A program made the translations under genes and the position numbers. Shown one piece after another: positions 10,857 to 23,399 of a DNA stretch of 64,000 bases; position 1 is the first letter of the stretch; every line of letters starts with the position of its first letter. The stretch lies in the NCBI GenBank assembly GCA_015680685.1, contig MNCI01015680.1:1-64000 (forward strand). Direction: 5' to 3'. This DNA is from Gnetum montanum. Lineage: Eukaryota; Streptophyta; Gnetopsida; Gnetales; Gnetaceae. The notes below the pieces were generated by a model. The model made no database searches. It was not told the DNA's origin and saw only the letters and a list, made by a program, of their open reading frames with translations.

Positions 10857-13646
10857 ATGGCCCTGAAACATGGACAATAGGAAGGTCCTACTCAAGGTGG
10901 AAGCAAACGATCTTAGAGAGGTGGAAGACAAGATCCTGCCAGATGACATACAGAACAGGAGGCGTAATCGTTCAGTATTCATCAAGAGGACCCTCATACC
11001 GTATAGTCTGGGTAGGCAGAAGGAGGAACTGCTGCAGTGCTTGAATAGGAACAACATCTCACATTGCCCCAAGATTGTGTTTAGGACATCCATAAAAAGT
11101 CAACATTCACTGCGGTGATTGTGGAATTGAACTTTGAATCTTTTGTAGAGTTTGCTCCTGAGGTTATTAGGGATCACCTCAAGGGGTCTCCCTTATGGAA
11201 TGTCCTCTCTGAAAGCGGTTCCTGGTACCTAGGGGAGACATAACAATTCTGGCACAATAGGGAGCAAGGCACCACTGCTAACATTTGTGGTGTGACAGTC
11301 GATTTCTCCATGCAGGCCATTTCATAAGTGTCAAACCTTCCAAATACAAGACCCAAAGTTGCTCAGTTATCCACCCGTTTAGACCCCGATGTGCAATGGG
11401 ATTGGTTGGAGAGGGCTTATGGTAGAGATAAAACATTTGGTGGGTTGATGACGGAAGAGAGGATTTACTTCAAAATTGGAGCATATCACCTCTTCCCCAC
11501 AAAGGGCTTAAAAAGAATATCCACATATGTAGCTAGAGGATGTGCAGTGCTGATGGGAAAGGTTGATGCTAACCTATCCCATCTATATTTGACGGAGATC
11601 TTGAGGCAATTCGAGGAATGGAAGACAAGGAAAATGGCGTTGCCTTTCCCTTGTCTTATCAAAAAGATTTTCTGATGTGCTAGTGTCTAGGGGTACACCA
11701 ATGATGTCCTTCAAAAAGCCCAGACTGCTTCATATACTAAATTGTTAAAGTCGCCTGCTCCAAGGAAGATCACTGGCGAAATGCTGGGACCAGAAGAAGA
11801 AGAAGAACAAATGGCTGGACCAACTACAACTTAACTTGCAAGACCCAGCAAACCTCCAAGTACTGGTCCCAGCTAATAACAAGAAGTAGGACCTAGCATA
11901 GGCCAGGATCAGCTGTCACTGTCGTAAGACTATAGACCATCGATGAGCCATCTCAAGGCCATCGCTAAGATGGTCAGTTGGGGAAGTCGTGATGATGCAA
12001 CCCTCTTCCATGTCATTGATGATGCTATTCAGCCTACTGTTTCTTTGGATTGCACAAGGGATGAAGTGTCTATTCACATAGAAGGAGGGGAAAGTAGATG
12101 GTCACAACAGATCTCAGGAAACACAACATCTTTCCAGGTGCAATTAGAAACTTGTGAAGGGGCCACTGTCATGGTCATGCAACACCAAAATGCCACGAGA
12201 GCTACAGAAGTGGTCGTAGACCACATCAAAGAATCATTCAACGTACCTATTATGACACCAGTAGATCTCATAGGAGCATGAGATGCGCAAACTTTGGCCA
12301 GAACCTCAATGACTCCTGCGGAACATGAGGATGCGCTTGATCGATTGCTCCAAACAAGGCAAATAATGACATCCCTATTTGACATCCCTTAGGATGTTAC
12401 AGCAATTCAGTTAAACCTCATTTCCACAAAGGGGAAGCTAGTCTTAATAGAAGTAAGGGCTAAGCATGCAAAAGTAGAAGTGCAGAAATTGCAAGAACAA
12501 CTCATGGCCCTACAAGAAGCACAGCGGGATCCTCTGCAATTCATTCTTGCAGACCATCTAGATAATTTCAGAACTGAGCAATTAACCAAGCTAATCACGG
12601 AGAATAAAAAGGTGGCTAATGAAAAAGCGAAGGCTGTTTGGGATGCCTCTATAGCATAGGTGAAAACTCATGCGCATCTTAAGGCACTCAACACCTTATA
12701 GGAAGAAAACAAATAACTTGCTGCTAACAACCTTCAGGTGACTACTATGGAGAAGTAGAAAAATGTTCTCGAGGAACACTTTCATCAGTTGCAAGAACAA
12801 TTCATCTGGGTCAACCAAGATATAAGTCATTTAGCCAGGGAGAACCGAACCCTCTCAATGGAGGAGGTACACTCAGTTTGTCAAAAGATAGCCATTGAAA
12901 TAACAACGTGGAAAAATAAGGCTAAACGACATGAGAAGCTAAAGGAGAACTTCTGAGATCATGTGGGGATGTACAAACAGATCCTTGAGAAGGATATCCA
13001 TATGGCCAAGGCCCAGATCAACACTATTAGTGCTCAACACATTGACTGGTGGGCCATATTGGACACATATGCCTTTGTCCACCAAGCAGAAGTTAAGAGC
13101 CAGGACTTGCAGATTCAGGATCTAATAGAATACATGAAGTTGGCCAACCTGCGGTATGCCAACCTTGCCATGTTAACAGCAGGGCACGCGAGGATAGAGC
13201 TTGAGCAACAAGTAGCAACCACCCACATCAAATACGAAGCAGAATTTGCAGAGCGTAAGAAGCTACTGGAAAAACTAGAAGTTGCAAATTCTAAAATTGA
13301 GGTGGTAAAGGCAAGGTACCAAGGCCAAAAGGGTGTCGTAGCAAATTTGGCTCGATGGGTAGCAGATTTTCAAGAGTACAAGGATAAAGCCAGAGCCTAT
13401 GAGGAGGAACGACGGGTGTTCACGGCTAGGTATTTCAAGGCCAATCAAATGTTTCTGCAACTACCCTATCCATGGGAAGTGCTGACTCCATCAAACATTG
13501 GAACATTAGCATGGATGACACAAGACCCTCGAACCGAAGAGGAGAAGCTCTAGGCCATACTTCAACACCATCAAGCCTCAAAACCTGGAGCACAAGACAA
13601 AGGGAAAGCAGCAATGGAGGAGGTATCGCAACCTAGAACTACATGA
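10857..13646 (+). pseudogene. Second gene of element A: head domain plus long coiled coil
   Basis: About 930 codons in one frame with scattered stops, starting at the ATG joined to the leader-intron acceptor. Residues ~1-90 are basic and variable. A globular part (11117-11675) contains VELNFESFVEFAPEVIRDHL and later GAYHLFPTKGLKRISTYVARG and KMALPFPCLIKKIF; its closing style recalls the 'putative plant transposon protein' family found in Athila-type elements. A linker (MAGPTTT, PPSTGPS) follows, then the MSHLKAIAKMV segment (11943-12281), and from 12400 to 13550 a coiled coil with NKKVANEKAK, KLLEKLEVANSKIEVVKARY and conserved QMFLQLPYPWEVLTPSN near the end. TAG at 13551 occurs in copy 1 too; the conserved frame goes on to TGA at 13644. 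It occupies the env-like position of Athila but lacks membrane segments. Function unknown. Confidence 0.75.
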
Positions 13647-13799
13647 GTTCCACCCATTTTGGTAGATGTAGAACATTCTTTGTGTTGTGTCTTCATTTTG
13701 TTTTCATTCCACACTACGGAATAATCCCATGTTCCCATCTAATAATCCCATACCTATCCACTGTGTAATCACTGTAACTCGAGGATGAGTTTTCATTCA

Positions 13800-13811
13800 G
13801 TTGTGGGGGTA
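13800..13811 (+). other. Polypurine tract of element A
   Basis: GTTGTGGGGGTA immediately precedes the 3' LTR, matching the tract at 1931-1947. Confidence 0.75.
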
Positions 13812-14611
13812 TGATGAGTTGTCATTTGGGGCGACCACGATATTGTGTATGTGATATCGTAGCCTGTCTTCTCATCTATAAATAAGAGGTAGACAAAAGA
13901 ATTAGGGATCATTAGGAAGTCAGTCAGTTTTAGTTTAAGTGTTTTTCATTCCTCTCTCTCAACCGTTTTTCCTCTCTGTGTATGCATGCAGTGTGGTGAA
14001 TGTAATTGTATGACATCCTTTATTCGAGTGTGATGTACTTGGACACACACATGACCAACAATAAAGATCAAGATTACTTCATCATTGCAACATTCACTTA
14101 GATTAATCATTTAATTAATTGTTATTTACTGCTTTCCTAGTTAACAATCTCTTACCCTTAACTCATGTTAAAATGTAGAATGAGTACGACTTGATTAAGA
14201 GCATTTAAGTGTGACTAGTTGGTAACCCAGTAGTGTACCTAGGATCTACACTTGGTAATCCCAGTGGTAGTCATGCATGAAGTCCAAGAGGTGTACAGAT
14301 AATCAAGTAACAGCTGCTCATTGCACATAGGCTAGTTTAGATCCTCTCACCCTCTCTCTCTCCTAGATTAGTGAACATTACTTTCCATTGCCTTCAAGAG
14401 TACCATTAGATTAGGAACCCATCATACACCTCACTTTAGACTAAACCATACATGACAAAGCTAATACTAGTCCAGGTGGGAAGATAGTGAACTGTGACCT
14501 AAGGCTAACTGTCTAGATGCTACAACTAGTCCGTCTACGGGGTTTGACCGAATCGTGTGTGTAATGCTCGTATTTGTATGGTTGAGTGTAGGGGTACCTA
14601 GCCACTCATCA
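13812..14611 (+). repeat. 3' LTR of element A
   Basis: 800 bp, TGATGAG...CTCATCA, with TATAAATA at 13877-13884. It is followed by TGAGG, the duplicate of the bases before the 5' LTR. One promoter cassette is missing compared with the 5' LTR. Confidence 0.93.
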
Positions 14612-14891
14612 TGAGGTAACAAGATAACTAAAAATGGAATCACTCATCCCTCCTCTATTTCTCTAGCACTTATCCAATTTAGTTTTACCCTCTTGATCAA
14701 GTTTGTTTTGTCTTTGTTTGTTCATGGCATTTTTGAGCTATTATTTATGCAAGAGATTTATTTCTCAAAAATGCCATGAAAAAACAAAGACAGAACAAAC
14801 TTGATTGAGAGGGTAAAACTAAATTTGGAAAGGTGTAGAGAAATAGAGGAGGGATGAGTGATTTCATTTTTAGATATCTTGTTACCTCATC
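14612..14891. repeat. Foldback (inverted repeat) element, about 130-bp arms
   Basis: The left arm (14612-14736, TGAGGTAACAAGATA...TTTTTGAG) is nearly the reverse complement of the right arm (14765-14891, CTCAAAAATGCC...TATCTTGTTACCTCA). The loop is about 28 bp. The pairing continues outward: bases 5941-5982, left of element A, match the complement of about 14886-14928. Element A therefore landed inside the left arm of an older, longer palindrome. Confidence 0.85.
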
Positions 14892-15084
14892 AAGTTGGGC
14901 TTTGTTAAAATCATCTTGGCTAATAGGTATATATATATAAGCTAGTATTCTTTGGGGTAAAAAGAAAAAAATAATATTAGAATAGCCTTATGATCATACA
15001 AATGTGAGGCTACCTGACTTTGGATATTTACTAATTTCATTTTTAGAACCAATAATATAATTCTTCATAAAGGTGAATGATAGA

Positions 15085-15140
15085 AAAAGGGCTCATGTAG
15101 TCAACCCCATTATGTTGGGACAAGGCTAAGATGACCATTA
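15085..15140 (+). pseudogene. LINE 3' end remnant
   Basis: The plus strand reads RKRAHVVNPIMLGQG, corresponding to the C-terminal tail and final GGGA(T/C)AAGGCT phrase common at the 3' end of plant RTE-type LINEs and related SINEs. It fits as the downstream end of the LINE remnant at 5610. Confidence 0.5.
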
Positions 15141-17521
15141 TGATCAATAAATATAATTCTTATCTACATTCTTTCATTCTACATATTTTTTATAATCCAA
15201 GAAGCCTTGATCAAAACTAATTTTAGCATTAAATTTATCACAAAACTAAAATTATCAATATCCATACTAAGGAATCAAGAGGAAAAATCTTATGGTAAAA
15301 TTTCTCATCCATAGAGAGTAACTTTCCTAGTTGCAAAAGGGTAAGAACAAGAATGACTTTTGTTGTAAAACTTTTATATTTGAACTTGCTAATGAAGAAA
15401 ATTTCAAATCAAAATAGCAAAAACTTCAAATGGTATTCCATGATTTGCATTTTTTATAAGGAAAAAGACAAAATAGAAAAGTTGATAATGAAAAATTCTA
15501 GATAGTTTCAGTTTCCGAAATCTAAGCAATTCAAAAATGTTAATTATTAAAAAAAAAAGATATCATATAACACGTTCACTTTATGTGCTACTATCCCACA
15601 AATGTTTAAAAGTTGACAATGAAGACATGATATATATTCTTGGTAAAGTTTGTTGAATACTTATTTTAATTAATTATTATGTTACAATTTTATATTTAAA
15701 AATGTCAAAAGAAAAAACCATATGCTCTTACCTTCTATACCTTCTTCCATTTTGTGGATCTTTTTGCAATTTCCATTTTGGTAAGGTCTTCATTGATCCA
15801 AGTTTTATGACCCTTTATGACATGTTTAGTTACACAAATCTTCTAGTGTTGAATCTATACATTCAACTTATTAGATCAAACAAATTGTTTGATTTTTTGT
15901 TGTTTTGTGAGGATGAATTATAGGATTATTTTTGAACCCACCAAATACACCTAGTTTTGTTGATCTTTTTATTTTTTCCAAATTTTACTTTTAGAGACAT
16001 AATGTGTTGGGATTCATGAATTTTTGGATTCAACATTTGTATATTTAAGAAACCAAACATGTCCTTAAGTAGTTGTGACATTTACATACTTTCAATCTAC
16101 TATCTATATCTCTAACTTTGATAGTGGTGTTCTTAGGCCCATATAAACTACTTATTCAATTTCAGGCAGTGTAATATGCATTGTTTTGCCTGCCACTACT
16201 TCCATTTTAACAAGGAGCTCTCATTTTTTAAATTTATTATTACATAATGGAGATTGAAGGCCTTTTCCTTTCTTATTCTTATTATGCAAGAACTTAACAA
16301 ATCATCATATTCATGTAGTTTATTTCCTCGTTGACATTTGAAATTGCTTCTTTATTGGATTTTCTTTGATCATAACTTTTAAAGGCTAATTTTTTATGAT
16401 ATAATTCTTCTATATCTACAAGATTTTTAATGACTATTTTATAATAAATTTTCTGTATTACTTCATTCTATGTAAGATGTAAAATTTTTGTGTTTATGCA
16501 AATAGTTATGTGATTCACATTACAATGAAACAACTTTTGTTTAATAATATAATCTTTGAAGATGAAATGTCATTGTGAAGGGAAAATTGAGTTTTAAAAT
16601 TTTTTTAAGAATTTTGTGGATCTTGCTTTGTTATTTGCCTCAAATGTTCTTGATGTTATTTCTTTTATTTTTTGCAAATCAATTTGATGTGTTTCTAGTT
16701 AAAGCTTTATTATTACTTAAATTATTGAGGTATTCATTTTCAAGAACCTTTCTTGAAATTTTTTCCAAATTAAGAAATTGTGATACATATACTAAACCGA
16801 TTTAATTTTAACAAGTTTTCTTTTCTAACTCGATATTTAGACAAGGCTAAGATCATGATGAAGTAGAATTTTTTTTTGTCAACATATTTGTATATTTCAT
16901 TAAACTTATCACTGTAAGAATTAAGATTAATGCCTTAACTAGTAAATTATGTGACTTACTACTATTTAATGTTATTGTGCATGATATAGAATTTTCTAAA
17001 GAAAAAAAATTAAAGTTTTCTAAAGCAGTTCTTAAAGATACAAAAGAGAAAAATGATATTTTCAAAGGTTACAATGGTTGAAGACTTGAGATATCTTATT
17101 GGATGAGATACAAACCAATCCAAAGTGCATTTGTAAGTTGGTTTGATGATGTGTTTCAACATAGTTAGGGTCAAGTATATAAGACAACCAAAAATTTTAT
17201 TTGGAATGCAAATGAGGAGTAGTTGAACTTAAAAGTTCAATATATGTGATTTATATTCTTGTTGAGATGTTACATTTTCATTAACAAGCTTTTTTTGAGT
17301 TTACATCATCTTAGTATAGAAAGTGTAAGCTAGATGAGAACACACATGTAGGCTATGTAGGTCACCAATTTTTGAGAATTTGCATTATGTTTTTCTTAGT
17401 TGACCTAGTTGCTCTCAAATTGATCATTTGAGGCAAAAAATATAAGATTGTAACAAAAATTCTATATGTTCTATTATTGTTACATCCAAGGTTACATAGG
17501 GTATATTTTTAAGCAAATACT
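15141..17521. other. AT-rich intergenic DNA, no recognisable gene
   Basis: Very AT-rich with short open frames (15702-15923, 16575-16805, and 17065-16853 reverse) that show no domain. I found no RNA gene, LTR or integrase/reverse transcriptase motif. Confidence 0.45.
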
Positions 17522-18407
17522 TGATGAGTGGTGGAGTAAACTAGTATCCAATCATACGAGATATGAGTGTTCACACGTAGCCCAGTCAAATTCTATACAC
17601 AAGGCAATATGATTATCCTAGTAAGTGGTTTACGTGCATGATCGTTGTCTTCCCATGTAAGCTAGTAAAACCAATGCATATGGTTTAACTCACAATAAGG
17701 TGTATGATAACTGATGTTGTGTGGCTCATATTACTCCTAGTGAACATAAGGTAAATGAAGTGGCTTCTAAATCTAAGTAATAGTAAATGAATCTAGTCTA
17801 ACCTAGGCAATGAACATCCAATCCTAATTCTTCATACATGTCTTGGGCTTCTGCAATTGTTATTGGGATTACCAAGTATTCTACTACTGGATGAACCAAG
17901 TAATAATACTACTAGGTTATCGAACAATTACACTTACTACTTGGAATCTATCGTATCCATTCCACTTAATAATAGTAAAAGTAAAGTTCATGGGAAAGTA
18001 AACATTAACTAAGAAAATAGTAATCAATAAGGTAAGTGAAACTGGTAAACATTATTTTAAGTAAACAATAAGAAATCTAAGTGATGTTGCCTTCATTTTC
18101 AGTCATGAAAAGTGTCCAAGTATATTCCACTTGAATAAAGAGTTTGTTCAATCACTTAACATCACATTGTGGGCATACACTCCTAAGTGCCAAGTGCTAA
18201 AATCAAGAAAACAAACTCACAAAATTTTGCTAAGTTGGAATGAAAATTGTTCATGGACCATGTGCCTAAGTCTTATATTTATAGGCCCACATGCATCAAA
18301 AATATTGGATATTTGACATCATAGCTTATGCCCCAATATCAGGGATCCAATATCAACTCCAATATTTGATACCTAATATCATATCTAGTAAAAATTTCAA
18401 TTTATCA
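17522..18407 (-). repeat. 3' LTR of element B
   Basis: 886 bp in reverse orientation, bounded by TGATGAG at 17522 and TTTATCA at 18407. The flanking TACCCCCACGA is the complement of the polypurine tract. The TATA box is at 18283-18276 (reverse). Its U3 motifs are of a different flavour from family A: GATATTGG and GGATCCAATAT. The matching 5' LTR is absent, because the far end of B is truncated at the inverted junction near 54665. Confidence 0.85.
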
Positions 18408-18600
18408 TACCCCCACGATTGACTAAAAAATCATCCTCGAGTTAAAAAAAATGAGGATAGAGTTCCTTAGAAAATTGGGAGGTATATTTCCATGACATTA
18501 ACTACTATATATATGACTCTTAAATGCCACAGTGGTGTTTACAAAAAATTATACATGACATGACAACTTTAACAAAAAATCTGGTGAAGCTCAATGTAAT

Positions 18601-20637
18601 TTAGGTAGTTCTTGGTGGTGGTGGCTTTTTGATGGATTTTTTTCCTTGTCATCAAGCTTCTAGAATTGGTATTGATTTAGGAGCACCTAAAGCTTTTCTT
18701 CTTCCTTTCTAGGATTGTGAACTATCCATTCTAATGAACTAATGTTTGATGGAATCAACACATCCCATGGGCATGGTAGCTATGGAAACAACTAATTTGC
18801 TTTGACATACCAAGCTACGAATTGCCATATCTTCTCCTTAAACATTCTGGCCTTCTCTTGTAATTCATGGTAGTTTGATAATCTTCTAGCTAGGTTTGTT
18901 GCTACATCTTTTTGCCTTGGTAGCCAACCTTCACTACTTCCAATTCAAATTTTTCCACTTGAAGTTTCTTTAAGGCATCTTTTTGATCCAAAAACTCTTT
19001 TTCATATAAAGCATATGTGGTAGCTACTTCTTATTCCAGCTCACTTTTGGGCCTACCTACTATTAACATGGCTAGGTTAGCATAATGAAGGTTAGCTAAC
19101 CCCATGTACTCTTTCAAATCCTCAATCTACAGCTCTTTATTCTTAATGTCTACTTGATGGAACAAGGCATAACTATCCAAGATGGGTTGCTAGTCAGGAT
19201 TCTATGCTAAAATTGAGTTTATTTTGGCCTTTACCATTTAGATTTCTTTCTCATTGATTTTCTTGTACATGCCCACCTAATCACGGAAGTGTTCCTTGAG
19301 CCTCTTGTGTTTCTTTGCCTTGTTTTTCCATGTGCTAATTACAATGGTGGACTTCTATCGAATAACGTGTACCTCCTCCATAGAGAGGGTTCTATTTTCT
19401 CTTATGAGGTAGCTCTAATCCTAGTTAACTCTTACTAGTTGTTCCCTTAATTGGTGGATGCTCTTCTCTAAGATGTTTTTCTACTTTTCTACAGTGGTCA
19501 ACCTGATGTTATCAATAACAAGTTGTTTATTTTCTCTTGGATTACAGTAAGTGCCTTAACATGTGTGTATGTTTGTGCTTCAGCTAAAGAGGCATTCCAT
19601 ATCACTCTCTCCTTCTTCGTTGCCAACTGTTAATTCTGCTCAATTAGATGGTTCATCTACTCTATTCTAAATTGCTTTATCTTGTTAGGTGCAATGAATT
19701 AAGGTAGATCCCTTCATTTATCTCTCAAGGTGGTAAGCTCCTCTTGTATTCTTAGAATTTCCTTTTTTGCATGCTCTACCCTTGTCTCTACCATGACCAA
19801 CTTTCATTTAGTAGTGATGAGCTCAAACTATACTAAGGTGACATCACTTGGGATGTTGAAAAGTGTTGTCATGACTTGCCTAGTCTATAGTAGTCTATCG
19901 AGCACATCCTCATGATCAGGAGGAGTCATTGAGGTTCTGGCTAACATCTAAGCATCTCTGGCTCTAGTTAGATCTACTGGTGGTAAAATAGGTACATTGA
20001 AAGGTTCCTTAATATGATTAGTGTTCACCTCTATTGCTCCTGCTACATTTTTGTGTTACATTACCACTACTGTGGCTTCTTCTCCAATTTCTAGCACCAC
20101 TTGCAACAATGCAGCATTCCAAGAGATTTGTTGTAGCCATTGCACCTCACCTCCTAATTACAATGAGATTTGTCCACTTGTTGGATTTGTTGAAACTATG
20201 GGCGAGACAATACTATTAATAACTCTATAAAGATTAACCAAAACTGATAAGTCTCTATAAGGTACCATTTGCCATTCTATGATAATGTTGGCCATAGTGG
20301 TGATGCTTGGAGTTGCATCCTTATTGCTTCAAGAATAAATTCCATGAACAGGCCAAAGTTCTTCTCCACAATGACTATGGTTAGGATGGATCTTTCTTGG
20401 ATGATTGGGTGGAAGTCCTATGACAACATGAGACATTTTCCTGGTACTTGTGTTCTTCTTCCTCTTCTTAGGTTGATTGTCCCATAGTAGGAGTTTCTTG
20501 ATGAATGCTAAATGATTAGGCTTCCTACTCCTCATGTTCTAGTTCTTATCCTCCAATTCACCCTCTACCTTGGCCTCTTGGTCATTTGCTTGCTTCTTGT
20601 GAGGGTCCTCCTACGCTCCTCCTTTCCTTGGGGCCAT
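18601..20637 (-). pseudogene. Second gene of element B, internally deleted
   Basis: Reverse-strand homologue of the gene at 10857-13646. The ATG at 20637 is followed by MAPRKGG and KPNHLAFIKKLLLWD. The frame then passes directly to the middle section (VQWLQQISWNAALLQVVLE, IKEPFNVPILPPVDLTRARDA, SMTPPDHEDVLDRLL), so the globular transposon-protein-like part (about 230 codons) is missing. The coiled coil follows with many stops; the end is KPPPPRTT and a stop at 18603-18601. It is more diverged than the A and C copies. Confidence 0.7.
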
Positions 20638-20923
20638 TTGCAATCAATAAAGGATTGAAATTACTAAGGTGTTCTCATATACTCTGAACGGTTCCATACC
20701 TTACTCATACCCTTAGTTTCATTAAGTTCTTAGTTTATTAGGATTGCTCTCAAAAAAGTAATCCCATAGATGTTAATCTCTTTATAACCTCTCACAATTG
20801 TTTAATTTGCTCTTATATATGGCTCATATTAATGGTTATGGTTTCTTAAGATCATTATTTGAGTGTTCCAGCATTAATATGTGTGATTATTGTTAAAAAT
20901 TTCAATTTTGATTTCATACTTAC
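20638..20923 (-). other. Leader intron of B second gene
   Basis: Reverse-strand donor GG|GTAAGTAT (20923) and acceptor GATTGCAA abutting the ATG at 20637. The acceptor AG has decayed to AA in this copy. A branch-like TTAGTAAT lies about 27 bases upstream of it. Confidence 0.55.
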
Positions 20924-21180
20924 CCTTAAGATATCTTCTAAGCATTAGGTGTTAGAATTTTTTAAAAAATCAGCTTAGATTTTCCTCACTAGCATCCCCC
21001 ATGACTAAGATGAGCACTCCATGATCAAATAGGTTCAAAGAGAATGAAAATTAGAGTGATAATGGTCAAGTTAGGGCTTGGGAAAGTCAGAAGATTAGAG
21101 CTTAGATTAGAGAAGAAAATTTTAAAAAAAGTTTCCCTTGTTAAAATGAAAAATGATGAAGTTTTTTTTAAAGTGTCTGT

Positions 21181-21280
21181 CTATATATAGATTTTGTGGG
21201 ATCCAATATTGGGGACTTGACATTGAGGATTTGATATTAATGTAAACTTGATATTGATGACCCAATATCGGATCCCTATA
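21181..21280 (-). promoter_or_regulatory. Internal promoter of B second gene
   Basis: On the reverse strand, GGGATCCGATATTGGG, GATATCAAG-like units and CAATATTGGATCCC are followed by TATATATA (21189-21182). The GATATTGG/GGATCC flavour is the same as in B's own LTR (18310-18390) and differs from A's GCGATATCGC. Confidence 0.6.
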
Positions 21281-22384
21281 AATTTCACTTGTCATGATGG
21301 TCTAATAGAAAAAATTGATTCTGTTAGATGTTTGGAAGGTTTTAAGATTTCTTAGAGGGTTTAGATGATAGGAATATGCATATTTTTTGTCAAAAATTTA
21401 TCATTGAAAGTTTATAGAGAAGGAATCTCAAGCTACAAATGTTCATCAAATAGCTAAGAAGGATAATGAATTCATATTTTTAGAATGGATAGTATGAATG
21501 ATATGGGAAGTGTTTATTAATGTTTGGAAGTTTCAAGATGATGTGGAATTGCTTGGTAGGTAGAAGATACAATAGTTATACAAGTGGATCCTCCACAGAG
21601 TAGGCTCTAGCCCTTAATGCCCTTTTATAACCACATAGAAGTGTCCTTAGGCACTTAAGGAGTTGAATGTAATGCATACCTATTTAGCAAAACACACATG
21701 TTAGTACCACCAAATTGGGAAAATAACATTATGTTAGACAAAACCACAAGTTATAATTATTCAAATAGTGAGATGAGATGGACTTGGAAGGGATTGCAGA
21801 AATCGAGACATGAGGTGTCTTACCATAGGCATAATAAATTCTTGTGTTTTATTAGTGGTTAAAGTAATCACTACCCTTTCTATCCAAGATTCAAACTAAG
21901 TCCAAACCACATTCCAATGACATCACATCGTTTCATCTCCTGGAATTACAACTATGAGACTATCAATGTTGCAAGGAGTATTGTCACTTGGCATATTGTC
22001 CAAGGGAAGAGTTTTATTCATGGAAAGTTAGATCTACAAGAATATAATACAACCTTAGCAACATGATAGAACTTACAACAATAATCCAAAAGAATTCACA
22101 AATCCTCTTAATGTCACACCCTTTACATTCCCACTTGGTTCTTCACCTTTTAGTCTAGGTATAATGATCACAAGTTTATTCTTAGTTGTATGATGAAAAT
22201 TAATGTCATTATGGCCATGGTAAGAATATTTTATTAATAGAATGGATGGATGGATGATGTGGGTTGATGGTTCAAGTAATCAGTCCCCTATGACTTGATA
22301 ACATAGAGAAATCTTCACCTTATTGGACTACATCTTGCCTTTATTTGTAATATGTCTTATTAGCAATCACAATTATTTACAAAG
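21281..22384 (-). other. Spacer of element B, interrupted by element C
   Basis: Non-coding homologue of the A spacer; the stretch 21540-21800 aligns by eye with 30190-30380 in C. It ends at CAAAG (22380-22384), the target duplication of C. Confidence 0.6.
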
Positions 22385-23212
22385 TGATGAGCGATGAGGT
22401 ACCCCTATGCTCAACTATACAAATATGAGCATGTACGCATGATCCAGTCGAACTCTGCGGATGGACTAGTTATGGCCCTAGACAGTTATACATTGATAGC
22501 AGTTCGCTATATTGCCACCTTAACTGGTATTTTCTTTGTCATGTATGGTTTAGTCTAGAGTGAGGTGTATGATGTGATATATAATACTATGCTACTCCTA
22601 AAAATAATGAGAAATAACTTGATTAAGCGAATAAGCAATAGGAAATAAAATCTACGCTAGCCTAAGTGCAATGAGCATTCATCCTTAATGATCTATATGC
22701 ATCTTGGACTTCATGTACTACTTCTGGGATTACCAAGCATACATCACTCAAAGCACTACTTGATGCATTATTGGGTTACCACATAGTTACACTTAAATGT
22801 TTGCGATTACGATGTACTCATTCTTTGTTAACAACAGAAATAATAAATGATAATAAAAGAGATATTAACTAAGAAAAAAATAATAAATAATTAACAATTA
22901 AATAATTAAAAACTAAGTGAATGCTACAATGATAGAGTAATCTTGATCTTTATTGCTGATTGTGTGCATGTCCATGTATGTCACACTCAAAAAAAGTTTC
23001 GTACAATTACAAGCATCACACTGCAAGCATGCACTTGGGAAAGAACTGAAAACTAAAATTGACAAAAGGACTCCTAATGACTAAAACAATATCTTATCAT
23101 CTTGTGCGCCTAAGTGCTATATTTATAAGCTAACATAGGAATCAAGATATCATGTATCCAGGCTATGATATTTTGTACCGGATATTGGGGCTTGGCAAAA
23201 TAGGATTCATCA
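22385..23212 (-). repeat. 3' LTR of element C
   Basis: 828 bp, TGATGAG (22385) to TTCATCA (23212), followed by TATCCCCACGAC, the complement of the polypurine tract. TATA box at 23127-23120 (reverse). GATATC units lie at 23145-23190. It is 25 bp shorter than the 5' LTR, in the promoter-cassette region. Confidence 0.92.
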
Positions 23213-23399
23213 TATCCCCACGACTAAATAAAAACTCATCCTCAAGTCAAAAAAAATGAGGAACAAGTTCATTTGATTACATAGTGGATAGGTATGGGAT
23301 TATGGACTGACTATGGTTTATTTCATGCCGTAGTGTGGGACTAGACAAAACAAAGTTGGGACACCAACACAAAATATATGATACAAAATTATTTGAAAA

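Larger units (their letters stand above)
5983..14611 (+). mobile_element. Complete non-autonomous LTR retrotransposon, family A (Athila-related)
   Basis: An 8629-bp unit bounded by LTRs (5983-6816 and 13812-14611) and by the 5-bp target duplication TGAGG (5978-5982, 14612-14616). Internal order: tRNA-Asp-type primer site, gag, spacer, internal promoter, leader intron, second gene, polypurine tract. No protease, reverse transcriptase, RNase H or integrase is recognisable, so it would have depended on an autonomous relative; the Athila-type pol remnants at 56000-60330 and 61253-64000 show that such a relative existed in this genome. The gag motif style, the tRNA-Asp primer site and the extra gene before the 3' LTR point to the Athila branch of Ty3/gypsy; this is inference. 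Confidence 0.92.
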
